NCBI RefSeq assembly: GCF_021155765.1
Contig: NC_060106.1
Coordinates: forward strand, 6,269,501 to 6,333,500
Source of the DNA: Diprion similis
Lineage: Eukaryota > Arthropoda > Insecta > Hymenoptera > Diprionidae
Length of the DNA stretch: 64,000 nt
Direction of reading: 5' to 3'
This document shows positions 36,537-47,700 of the stretch, in pieces. Position numbers and translations under genes: made by a program. The notes beneath the pieces are model-generated. The model saw only the letters and a list, made by a program, of their open reading frames with translations, did no database searches and had not been told where the DNA came from. Each line of letters starts with the position of its first letter. Position 1 is the first letter of the stretch.

Positions 36537-37031
36537 TCAATTCTCCTCCTCTTCCTCCTCCTGTTCATCCTCTTCCTCACCGGTGCTTTCTGGCTTTTCT
36601 TCTACCTTCTTCGGTCTGCCACGACCACGCGGCGGAGCTGCAACTTTTACTGCACTAGCCTATGAAATTCAGTGAAGAATTCTCAATCATTAAGAATATT
36701 TGCATTGGTACCAATAAGCTTATAAACTAAAAATAACATAATAACAAGGTGTTGCGGACAATTGCTTGTAACTAAGAGGAGTACACAAGAATGCAAGTTG
36801 CGTTGCAGATTTGTCTTGCACATTTAATACCTTCTTCTTGTGCGTTCCCTTTGGGCGCCCTCTGCCTCTTTTGACAGGTACTGGGGCATCATCGTCATCG
36901 TCAGACTTAGCTACAACATTGTTCTTTTCCGCTGGCGGTCTGCCTCTCCTCTTTGCTTCTTTTACAGGGCTTTTTGCTGGACGCCCACGCTTCTTCTTGT
37001 CCTCAACAACCGGTGAACCATCGTCTGACAT
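36537..37031 (-). CDS. HMGA-like AT-hook chromatin protein (two coding exons)
   Basis: Exons 36831-37031 (ATG at 37031) and 36537-36659 join in phase 0 (AAG|GTATTA ... TTCATAG|GCT) and encode 107 residues. Four AT-hook cores are visible: KRGRPAK (14-20), RRGRPPA (28-34), KRGRGRPKG (54-62) and PRGRGRPKK (77-85), plus an Asp run at 44-48 and a C-terminal Glu-rich acidic tail. This is the HMGA plan: binding the minor groove of AT-rich DNA and remodelling chromatin or enhancers in the nucleus. Vertebrate HMGAs have three hooks, so the fourth is a difference. The exact orthologue is uncertain. Confidence 0.88.
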
Positions 37032-37041
37032 GTTTAATATT
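37032..37041 (-). other. 5'UTR part of HMGA-like coding exon 1
   Basis: Acceptor CATTCCACAG lies 10 nt before the ATG, showing that the transcript starts in an upstream exon. Confidence 0.65.
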
Positions 37042-38940
37042 CTGTGGAATGGACGTTAAATCAGCAATCTGAAACATTTCAATGCACCTATGATCTTAAT
37101 AACTTCTAACCCTTCAGTCATGATTTAAAATGGAAAATTTGGCGGTAATCATTGCCAAGAATGTTTCAATAATCAAAGTACTTATAAATTGCATTCTGGT
37201 AGATTAAAGCGATCATGGGCCTACACAATGATTTTCAACAAGATTTTCGCATCTACTCATCGTTGTTGTACAAAACACATAAAAATTTTATCCCGCACTC
37301 AATTATGAGATAGACATCATATAACGTGACATAATTCGTTATTATATTCAAGAATGGAATGAGTGGGTGTTTTACTTCCTAATCAAAATTCATCAATTCT
37401 TAAATTCACACAATTAGTTATAAGTCCAAATATCAACTAAATAAACGTTCCGAGTTGAAAAAGTAGTTGAAAATGTGCAAAAGTGAAGTGGTGATCATAG
37501 TCGAAGAGAAAAGTTTATGGTGTATATTTCCCCGCCCATCATGATCGAAATCATTACCAAGATAATTGGCAATCAAATTTACCCACTCTACCACAGTAAC
37601 TCTTCAAGCTTCCACAAAATGGATGCAGCGCTATGGTCGGCATCAACAAGAATGGCGCCATGTCCGTAACGCATACTACGCACGATAATATAGACTACTA
37701 TTTATACCTTCGATGGGAAGCCGGTTCCAATCTTGTTCATATATAGATGAAGCGTAAATATACTACTAATTCAATTCACTTGATACTGGAATGTGAAAAA
37801 AAAGACTATAGGATTGTTTACATATTTTGTAGTGACTTTTCAAGATGGCGCTTCCCGCGGACGCAGGAGTGAAATGACTCTGGCATCCCTGCTAGCGTCC
37901 CTCAGCAGATTTGTGTGTATAAACAATAATGGAATACATTCGATATGACGTCACTCACACGGAAATATCAATTTGCAGGATGAGTTTTATCACAATATGC
38001 GTTGTATTACTTGGTTCAAACGATTGTTTGGTCCGAGTTTTGAATGAAACTGTTGAAAAAATCGAAAGCTACAATAAAATAGTCAGTTGAATCCGGTGAA
38101 TATCCCCGCCCGATGAAGTGATTGGCTGTTTTCTAGATTATTATTTTATGGGCTGTCTCGCGTACTATGAAGTGGAAAAATTTACCCGTTTTTTCGCGAT
38201 AATTAATAGGGTTTACAGTGAATACCACGATGTAGTGGTATCTATCGATTTTCACAGCTTCTACCACTGAACCTACCCCTGCAAAATATCTTTCTAGAAG
38301 CGCGCGCAACTGAGGAAAGCTAGGTTTATGTCGTATACACAACTACTTACCGAAGAAAAGTAGAATCTTCAGAGAAAGATCGTCGCCAAAGTGTTGTATT
38401 TTTTGATTTTTCACGAAGCCTCTTCACCGATTGCAATAGAGAATTTGTAAACGCGATGAAAAAATTGACTTTCAAAGTCAAACGTGTTATATTTTACAAA
38501 AATTCCGCGCCCGCCATTTTCAAAACGCTTTGTTTAATGCGATTTATGTATTTACCCGATTGAGACCACCCTCTGAACGAAGCTTAGAATGGAATTAAAA
38601 AAAAAGACTTTACAGCGATAAATTTTTACCGAGTGATTTTTTCCTACAAAAGTTTCAACAAAGGTTAGCCCATAGATATGTTCACAAAATTGCGTAGAAA
38701 ATAATTCAATGAAGGCTTGACTACCGAGAGACGCCATAGCTACAAATGGCATCACCCGTACGCGTTGGTGAAATTCAGATTTCAATTAATATCTCTGCTA
38801 GTATTATAGCCAGCGGTAAACAAAAATCTGAGTAAAATTAAACTAATAAACTAAGAATTTTTGCCGATTTTTGACCCCTCAAAATAAATTTATCCGAGTA
38901 GAAATAAAATATTTGTAGAGAAAATGTAGACGGGACTTAC
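37042..38940. other. Probable first intron of the HMGA-like gene
   Basis: Contains GC-richer patches with aagatggcgc (about 37842-37851) and cgcccgccattttc (about 38508-38521), which resemble YY1/Pho-type GCCAT cores and may be regulatory or alternative promoters. No coding exon is seen. Confidence 0.4.
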
Positions 38941-39088
38941 CTCAGGTTTGCGTTGGAGACAAAGGCCTGCGCGCGGGACGGGGCTACAGGAGACGCAGTT
39001 GTGGCTGTGACGTCCGCGGACCAGGCTGAGTGAATGACTGCAAATCGTGCCGCCAGGTTCTCCCCTGTCTGGGATGCTTCCCGCCAAA
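38941..39088 (-). other. Probable non-coding first exon of the HMGA-like gene
   Basis: A compact GC- and CpG-rich island that ends in a consensus donor, CCTGAG|GTAAGT. Together with the acceptor at 37042 this makes a split 5'UTR. The start is approximate. A chance open frame in it is not considered coding. Confidence 0.6.
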
Positions 39089-39634
39089 AAATTACCTCCA
39101 ATAGAAAATTCATTTATTTTTTACAAGAGATATTTATTACCGTAACAGTATTGAAACGTTAGTAAAAATGTGATAAAAATTTTCTGTTGGTTCGATTTTT
39201 TATTATAAAATTTACAAAAAGCTTTATTTCCATTTCGTCAAATGTAGACTGTGGGTCGTATACACCCGCCATCATTCTACCGGCGAGGTTTGGATCGATT
39301 TGCTTGTGTTAAACCCCCTGAAACATTTGATGTGAATTAAGAATGACTCCTTTTTACAACTTACAGATTTATTATAGCAGCACACTCGAATGGATAAGTG
39401 TGTCAAAGACTTCAGTTTTCTTTCAAGATCCGTTATAAAATTGAAACGTTACGTTATGTGATTATTACATGAACGATCCACTCCCACATGTGATATAAAA
39501 GGGGCTGTGGTACTTGTACAGGAACTGAATCGATTTTAATTCATTCGAAGTAATATGAAAAATTAATAACGGAGTAGCTATTGTTATTCAAGAATCAAAA
39601 ATTATACAGTTTGTAGTCGAGTCACAACCGACGT
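39089..39634. other. Upstream region of the HMGA-like gene and of tRNA-Asn
   Basis: Promoter-proximal AT-rich sequence with one GC-richer patch at about 39250-39330; no gene seen. Confidence 0.4.
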
Positions 39635-39654
39635 GCCTCCGTGGCGCAATTGGC

Positions 39655-39691
<37 letters not shown>

Positions 39692-39708
39692 GAGCCCACC
39701 CGGGGGCG
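39635..39708 (+). tRNA. tRNA-Asn (GTT)
   Basis: A complete 74-nt cloverleaf. Acceptor stem 39635-39641 pairs with 39701-39707 (one G-U); D stem gcgc/gcgc; anticodon stem ttcgg/ccgaa with loop ctgttaa and anticodon GTT at 39669-39671; T arm ggtgg-ttcgagc-ccacc. Discriminator G at 39708. Internal A box (from 39642) and B box ggttcgagccc (39687-39697) are intact. A T run at 39713-39717 can stop RNA polymerase III. CCA is not encoded, as expected for a nuclear gene. Confidence 0.97.
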
Positions 39709-39739
39709 GATATTTTTACATTTATATTTGAGAGTTTGC

Positions 39740-40006
39740 TTAGTCATCGGGATCATTTTTTAAATTTTCAATAATTATGAGCAACAGTGTCAAAGCATCA
39801 AGTAATTTTCGTCGGTTGGTACGCTTTAATATCTGTACACCTTCAAGGCTTTTCATCTTCTTGATTTGCATAACTCTGATCTGTAGGCAATGGTAGAGGC
39901 AAGCAGTGGCAAGCAGCAAGCTACTACCGGTTTCAAGTATATCGAGTCCGTCGAATACATTTGAGTATTTTTCAACAATCCCCTCTGGAGAAGAGAGTGT
40001 ATACTC
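39740..40006 (-). other. Candidate last coding exon of an unrecognised minus-strand gene
   Basis: An open frame ends at a stop at 39740-39742. A strong acceptor ACTCTCTTCTCCAG lies in it near 39988, giving a peptide that begins GIVEKYSNVFDG and ends NLKNDPDD, helical with two hydrophobic stretches and a basic KRTNRRK patch. There is no in-frame ATG before the frame is closed, so if real it needs an upstream exon that would overlap DUS4L. I do not recognise it. Confidence 0.3.
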
Positions 40007-40055
40007 GGATATATAACCGATTGACTTGATTTTCAAGTGTTATTTGCATTAAGAA

Positions 40056-41339
40056 ATGATGACCGATATTCTGGAACTGTTACAAGAACCACGAATGACG
40101 AAAGTCTGCGCTCCCATGGTTAGATACAGCAAGTTCGTAAAGTTGTAATCGAGTAAAAGCAAGAAGTTGACATTAACCTCAACTGATTAACAGCTGACAC
40201 CGTAAGGTCGAAATCATCGTAATAAGGATTTAAAACATTTACAGATTGCAATTCAGGACATTGGTTCGCAAATACAATTGCGACTTATGCTTCACCCCGA
40301 TGATAATGGCTGATTCTTTTGTGCAATCTGCAAAGGCTCGTGACAACGAATTCACTACACACAAAGACGACGTACCACTGATCGCTCAGTTTGCAGCAAA
40401 AACAGTTGGCGATTTCGTTGGGGCAGCTGAAATGGTCGCACCGTAAGCATTTATAAGATTATTATGATAAAAGAATAACCATAATCTCAAAATTAAAGTT
40501 TTTGAACGAAGTATCTTAGTCTTTGCACACTGCATTTACTTGAAGTCTTTATTTGTCACAGGTACGCTGGTGGGGTGGATCTAAATTGTGGATGTCCACA
40601 GCGGTGGGCTGTGAAAGATGGATATGGTGTGGACTTGTTAACCAAGCCTCAGCTGGTGAAAGACTTAGTACTACAAGTTCGAAATCGAATACCTCACCCT
40701 TTTACAGTGTCCGTCAAAATTAGGCTACTGAAAGAAATTCATAAGACTGTAGAGTTTTGTCAGACATTGGAAAAAGCAGGTTTATCTTTTATCACTGTTC
40801 ATGCGAGGACACCACAAATGCGTAACGAACCAATTGATCTTGAGGGGTTGAAACTTGTCCGAGACTCTATCAAGCTGCCTTTGATTGCTAATGGAGATGT
40901 TAAGAGTTTAAAAGACGCAAAATATATGTATGACAATGTCCAATGTCAAGGTATCATGTCTGCAAATGGAATTTTGAGTAATCCAGCTCTCTATTCTGGG
41001 TTTTCAGAAACGCCATTAGCTTGTATCCAAGACTGGTTAGACATTACTTCGAGCATTCCAACACATTTTTTATGCATGCATCATCATTTGGTATTCATGC
41101 TTGAGAAGATTCTTCCCAAAAAAGAAAGATGCTATTTTAATAATTTACAAACCAGAGAGTCCGTTTTTGAGTTTATAGATAATTATTATGGTATGAAACC
41201 AATGACTAGTATTGAAAGGAGCAAACTAATTGAATGTCAATATGATACTAGGCCAGGTAAATATTTCAAAGAAGTTTTGAGTAATTGTGATAACGAAATT
41301 TCGGAAGATTTTATGGAGAATATATTCTTAGATATATAA
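40056..41339 (+). CDS. DUS4L: tRNA-dihydrouridine synthase, DUS4L type (three exons)
   Basis: Exons 40056-40132, 40245-40442 and 40562-41339 encode 350 residues; donors AA|GTTCGT and CC|GTAAGC and acceptors TTACAG and TCACAG agree in phase 2. The enzyme uses FMN and NADPH to reduce uridines in tRNA D-loops (positions 20a/20b for the DUS4 class). Seen: FMN-site start VCAPMVRYSKL, ARDNEFTT, the active-site block DLNCGCPQRW with the catalytic second Cys (about C103), SVKIRL, ITVHART and IANGD. All are in the right order and the length fits animal DUS4L. Two ATGs are in tandem at 40056; the first is used. Confidence 0.93.
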
Positions 41340-41443
41340 TATGCGTTAAAGTCGGATCAATAGGAATCATAAAGTACTTGTGGCATGTGTCTTGATATAT
41401 TATTTTTGTACCAAAATATCATTCCTAAACCTGTTTTCATTTC

Positions 41444-41449
41444 AATAAA
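41444..41449 (+). terminator. Poly(A) signal of DUS4L
   Basis: AATAAA 105 nt after the stop codon, in the context ttcaataaaggttg. Confidence 0.65.
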
Positions 41450-42271
41450 GGTTGTCGAGTTCATATGAATGCGAAACTTATTTTCCCCACCGTCAAATGA
41501 CGAAAGTTTTTCCCACGAATTGGTGGCAGCAATGCCGAATGTAGATAAATAAAAAATATATCGTCAAAAAGGTAGAAGCCTGGAAAGTTACTGAAGTTTT
41601 CACTTCAATTGCTGATTTTGGGAATGTTATTTTATTTAAGCGAGTATGTAATTCACTGATTTCTCCGGTCAGGAAGAAAGAGGGTTTCCAGTAATTAGAG
41701 AACGTGATAATCTTGGCATTTTTTTTTGTGCGAACGCATGAGCATAGTACGCCACCGCAGCTGACTGTATTTGAAGCGACTATTTATACCTATATAGCTG
41801 TGTGTTTTATTACTGCGCATGCGCGATGCGCCAGTAAAGAGAGAAGGTATATAGTTGTGGTTAAATCCACATGGTCTGACCGTCAATGATAAAACCAACA
41901 GCGTCTTGATGTACTGGTCACTGTACTGGTTCTGATACACTAGTAATTGTCAGCCTTCCAGAATGATTCCATTCGTGAGAATTCCGACCAAAGGATAATA
42001 TCGACAAAGGATTTAGTGAAACGTACTAATGCGACGTATAGACAATCCACGTCTCTTGAATGCTGAATGTGACAGATATCCAGGTACATGACCTCTAATG
42101 AACTATCAATTGAAAATAAGAGATGCCTGCCGTTGATATGCATGATTTCTAACCATGAGTATGCCTCAGAAAATACAACAGATTCGAATTTTCCAATTGT
42201 GTGGTAACTACATTTTCTGACTTGACAGATGACAATGTCTTTTATTTTATTCTTATTTTAGGAGAGTAACA
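41450..42271. other. Intergenic region and promoter of the unrecognised gene
   Basis: Between DUS4L and the next start codon. It includes the NRF1-type palindrome at 41814-41824. A 5'UTR exon must lie here, but its donor is not clear. Confidence 0.4.
41814..41824. promoter_or_regulatory. NRF1/Erect-wing-type palindromic site
   Basis: TGCGCATGCGC is a perfect match to the NRF1 (fly Ewg) palindrome. It sits about 450 nt upstream of the ATG of the gene at 42272 in an otherwise CpG-poor stretch, so it probably marks that gene's promoter. Confidence 0.6.
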
Positions 42272-43956
42272 ATGACGAATTTTGATATCATCAAATCCAT
42301 ATTGGTCAATGGCAGTGAAGATGTTTCAAAAATTGACTTGGATAATTGCACCGAGAAAAATGATAAATTTCAGCCAAAAATTCCAGATGTAACATCTGCT
42401 CTTGCTACATCCTTGACTACCCTATTGTGTCGTAAGATTTCTCCAGCCGCACATCAGCGCTACTTAGTCAGAACAAATATCATTGTACGTTTACTCAGTG
42501 TTTCTATCTAATTGCAATCCTGAGATTTATTTGGACTCGCAATGATCTGATTTATTTCGAATGTATTCTTATTTTTGATGTATTCGAAATTTTGATCAAC
42601 CTAGCTTGATCGACAACTAATAATAAGGTCTCGACCAGTAAATAAAATTTGATAAGCTATCCATCAGTCCAAAATGGTGAACTTAAGTCTACATATTCAA
42701 CTGATTTATGTTAATTTATTCTCAAAACTCTAAATAAACAAAAATCTGAGTCTTTGATCAAGCTAATTGCTCAATCACATAAATTATACTTTTCTTGCGT
42801 TGAAGAACAAGCAGATACAGTAAAGTGATTGTAGAATTCAAATGATCTAAATCATTTTGACATTACTTAAAAACTGGTTTATACGTGTAATCTGATTTTG
42901 TTCTTTTGTTTCATACTTGCATACGTACTACTGAAACACTTCTAGATTTGACAATTTATGACAAATAATATATTTGACTACAGTTTTAATTTATATTACT
43001 GTAATGTACCTGTAAAAATCTATTCTATATAGTGATACGATACTGCAATCGGTCTCTGTAATAATTATTTATTCTTGTAGGAACAGTTACGCGACTGGTC
43101 ACGTATTAATAGCCGCTATGAACAGATGCACTCATTTACCGATGGTGAAAGGACTACAAAGTTTACCATAAGCTTGGTGGAGAAATACCTGACTGAAGAT
43201 TTCATTACTAAGCAATCGTCTGTTGGTGCTTTAGTTAAGTTAGCGTGTGTCTTGATTAATATGAAATTAAATATTTCAACATTTGATTTCAAATTGGACA
43301 GTATTATAAATAGAATTTTGTATTTGGATGAAACAGATGATAGCAACAGATTTTTAGACACTTTGACTGAAAAATATGACAATCTATCGCTTGCCCTGAG
43401 CACAATTGAAAATATATACATTTGCAGACCAAACAAACTAATCGAAATACCAATTGTAGATCTATTCATTTCATTCAATGCTAATCACACAGAGGGTAAT
43501 CTTAATTCAGCTATCATTGAGAACCATATGATTCCTACCACAAAAGATTGTTCAGATCATGTGAATTGCAATCAATTACTCGAATATAGCTCCAAATCGC
43601 CACGCATATTTCAACTACTATCCAGTGTAATGAAAGACATGTTTGCATACACGAATTGCAGTGAAATGTGTGTTAATTTCATACAATACATACTTAATTA
43701 CATAAGTAAACTTTGTGATCAGAAAAAACAAAAAATCTTAGATCTTTATCCAAGAAACTTACAGTGTGCTGTTATTCTTGTAAGAATAAATCCTAATTTA
43801 CACACAACCAATTCCAAGGAGTATGTAATTCAAATGCTAAACCGCATTTACAGTTCAAATAAAGAGGAACTTTTAATATTGCTCACCCACTTTCCTGTAT
43901 GGCTCAAAGAAGTCTCAAATTTGGTACCTTGTAGCGATAATCCACTCTCCAGGTGA
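42272..43956 (+). CDS. Unrecognised helical protein (two coding exons)
   Basis: Exons 42272-42484 and 43081-43956 join in phase 0 (ATT|GTACGT ... CTTGTAG|GAA) and encode 362 residues. A TTATTTTAG acceptor lies 10 nt before the ATG, so there is an upstream 5'UTR exon. The protein is predicted helical and rich in Leu/Ile/Asn, with no signal peptide, membrane segment or catalytic motif visible. It resembles a helical-repeat scaffold in composition, but I cannot name a family. The final codons lie at CTCTCCAG|GTGATA, a possible donor, so the protein may continue into exons I could not identify. An AATAAA at 44118 favours an end here. Confidence 0.7.
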
Positions 43957-44117
43957 TATCACTTTTCCACCTAACCAGTGTCACACAGTGCATGCTACAG
44001 AGGCCGATGTGCGGTCAGTTGATCATTGCTACCAAGTATCAGTCACTGGAATTAAATATCTTAAATGATAACTGTATACCGTCAGAAATATAAAACATGT
44101 AAATGCTGCAGGGCCAA

Positions 44118-44123
44118 AATAAA
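44118..44123 (+). terminator. Candidate poly(A) signal of the unrecognised gene
   Basis: AATAAA about 160 nt after the stop at 43956. Confidence 0.45.
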
Positions 44124-44689
44124 AACAGGAAACTGTATCAAATTGAAAATCTGCGATGGATAGTATAATACATAGATAGAACTAGTTTGCATAATTTGTA
44201 GTAACTATTCTTATAGTTACTTTACCACATTTTCTATTCAACGCCTGAAGTTTTCAAAAATATCATTTGTTATAAATAGTTTACGTCTCATACTTCAATA
44301 AGTATTATCGCTCATTATAAAGTTGAAACCTGCAATCAACCGCTGATTCGAATTGTTAGAAATTTAGTAAATCACATTCATTTTGCAGCTGAAACCCCTG
44401 TGAAATGATTATAAAATTTTGAAATTTTTTAAGATTTATCGTCGTTTTGATATTGACATCTTTACTATGTCTGTCCATAAAGTAATTGGCAACAACAGAT
44501 TGCACAGGGTCAAGAATTCGAATTGTGAGTGGTTTCAGGAAGATACAGATTAAAATTTGTGAAATTAGTTTACTAAGGAATATAGTGTGAAAACGTTTGA
44601 TATTTGGCGTGTATAATTTACCTACCGTAAATCGGTCGCAAATATTGCAATCAAATAAATGAAAAGGTTCAAGGTGTATATACAGATAC

Positions 44690-44707
44690 ACACACACACA
44701 CACACAC
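44690..44707. repeat. (CA)n microsatellite
   Basis: An uninterrupted run of about nine CA units. Confidence 0.85.
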
Positions 44708-47700
44708 CTTTGTAATTATACTTACATTTAATAAAAATCATGTTTGCCTGTACTGATATATGAATTTTACATTAAATTATATCTAAACATGAAGCACATT
44801 GTTGTTAGATTTTCCATCAAACACCAATGGTACTAATTCCATTTCTTAAACAAAAGAATTAAATACAGAATAGCCTTATATTAATGAGCACACAAAGATC
44901 GTCATACATCTGATGTAATTTACTGATCTGTGATTGCTGAGAGAATTATTGAATATAGTCAAAATTTGACAGCTTTGTGATTAATGAATTTCAATGAAAT
45001 GGTATATGATGTAAAATTGAACATAGGTAACGTAGTGCATGGTTTAATTGAAACAGACTTGCTAATTGTACGTACAGTACATGTGAAAATTGAGCATGTT
45101 CAATGACTGTAAGTGTTATGAAAATATGAATGACTAAGATTTCTAACATAATTATTTCCTAAGTTATCATATGGCATTATGTATGAAGTGTCTAGATATG
45201 AAATCAAATGACGTGGAACGTGACAATTAGCATATTAGTCTCCTCGATACTATATACCGTCACTTTGTGACTTTCATTCAATTTTAAATTAAATAATATC
45301 ATGATAAGATCAATTTTCTGTAACTGCAAAGATGTGGCAAAATTTATGAAATCATCTAAGTAGCACTATTGCGAACTCAAATTAAGTTGTACGAATGATT
45401 TTACAATGGTAATTGATCATTAATTATGCAGCTGTGGCATAACATATCATTATGAAGTAAGTTATTTTTTTCTGTATTCTTGATCTGAATGTAGATAACA
45501 TGGTCTCGAAGCTGAGTCATGAAAATAAAATATCTTGTTATCGTGAGATTTCTTAAAGATTGAATGAAGTGTGTTTCAGATGTTTTTAACGATATAGGCA
45601 TCCGCTATATGATAGGTACAGGTCTTAGTATTCTCTACCCTGACTCTCATAGTCATTAATGAATAGCTTATTAGGCATGTTGTCATGATTATGGATAGAC
45701 GATAATAAAATATATACAACGACACTGGAGAAATCAAATGGTCAGTTTTGTTTTTTTTTAGGTATATTTCAAAGTGAGACATCCATTACATGGCAGTGGC
45801 GAGCTATTTTCTTCTACAAAGACCACCATTCATTTTTCTGTTTTCCAAAGTAGTTGTTGCTGATTACAAAATGACGTGTTACTTTTTATGCCTTTGTTGT
45901 TAATCAACTACTTTCGTTCACAAATACATCGAATTTAATACAATGTAACGCCATAAAAGGATATATTTTTCTTAAATTTTCATCAAGATGTGAGTATTCA
46001 ACATTTATATGAGAGGCCAGAGCTGTGAAATGTGCACAGAATATGTGTCTTAGAACATCTATCATCTATACCAACCAACATCATTCAACTTTATAGATTT
46101 ATATTTATTCGTCTCTGTTTAGCATTTATATTATTTACACTACATTGTTCACTTTGGAAACCAGTAATATTGTGCTTTTATTGCATTTCATTTTATTCCA
46201 GAATGAAACGTTTGTTAGCTTATTAAAGACCATTGTGCTGATCTTTTTTACTTTAAGATACCCACCTACCTGTTTTCAATTTCCATTAGGATTTGAACAG
46301 GCATATATTATATAATTATTTGACTAGCAAATTCTTGCTTGATGGCAACTTTACCTTGAATCAATTTCTTCTTTTCTAACTACATCAACACTTGAAATAT
46401 GTTATTTATATCTCCTCGTGACCTGATTTTTGGCAAGCTATATGACCAAGGAACTTGGACTAATTATTCATTGGTGTTACTTTGACTGAATTTACTATCA
46501 TAGCATTTGTAAACGTTATTTAGACAAGAGCGCAATATGGCTCGTGATAGCCACACTTCTAAACTTGTCGAACTTGATTTTCATATTTTAATAATGAGTC
46601 TGATTAAATCAAATTAATAAATGTTAGTTAATTTATTTAAATATAGTGTTATCGGTAATAAGGAATAACAAAATAGATTTGATTTACCATCAAACTTAGC
46701 ACGGTAAAAAATGTTGTCAAAAATTAATAGAAGGATCTATAATTTATAAATCACAAGAACGGTTTCAGCCTGAAACGACACACAGATATTTTTCCATACA
46801 TTGGATAATGATAAGTATGTAACCAACAGATGCGTCATATGCCAAGACTGGGCTATTATAAACATCAAACTAAAACCAAATGTCAGTAAAAGTGATACCT
46901 TACTATCACAAGGGTATCTTGTATAAAGTGTAAGACACACAAGCTATACCAATTTTGATTCAATATTGAAATAGAATTATACATCCATGCAGAATATAAT
47001 GGTTAAATATCTGTGCTTGTTATTTTCATTCGGAGACGAGTATCAATTATTTAACACCCTATACAAATGGATTCTTTTTTTTCAAATATACTACACTCAA
47101 ACTGCACATATGTAATTATAAAGGATTATGTGTAATCTATCATTTTTATCTGTATCTTATATTGTGTTGTAAACATTTACTTCATTCGTATTTACCACAC
47201 ATTTTTATAGTACTGTTATGTCTCAACAGTGTCACATTAATTCACTACACAACATACAGCATCATCAACTTATTAATGTTTCAATTTGTAGTAGATTGAA
47301 AATAATTAACTTCAGTGTTCAAATTCGATAATCGAGTTAGTTTGTTTGCTCTGTTTCATTACAATTTGTAAGATCTTGAGTTTGAATCGGTTAGAGAAAT
47401 TCTTCATCCTGATCATATACACCATCGAGTACTCAATTCAGTTCTCTTTTTTGTGTGGCTATTTGGGTAATACATATACTACATGTCGATGCAAAATCGT
47501 ATATTGCAATGTCATTTTGAATATAGACTTATTCATATTTGAATACTTGAATTATTTCCCTGCGCCCATTTTTGTAATATTGGAATTTTCATTCAGTTAC
47601 CTTAAATAAGCTATATACACTCGAATTTGTATAGTGGCATATTAATAACCTTTGTTATAAGTCATTTTTAGCTAGTTGCAAACAAAAACAATAATGCACA

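Noticed and set aside
38890-39087. Minus ORF of 65 codons in the GC-rich exon
   Set aside because: It has no ATG start and runs through a consensus donor; the region is better explained as a 5'UTR exon.
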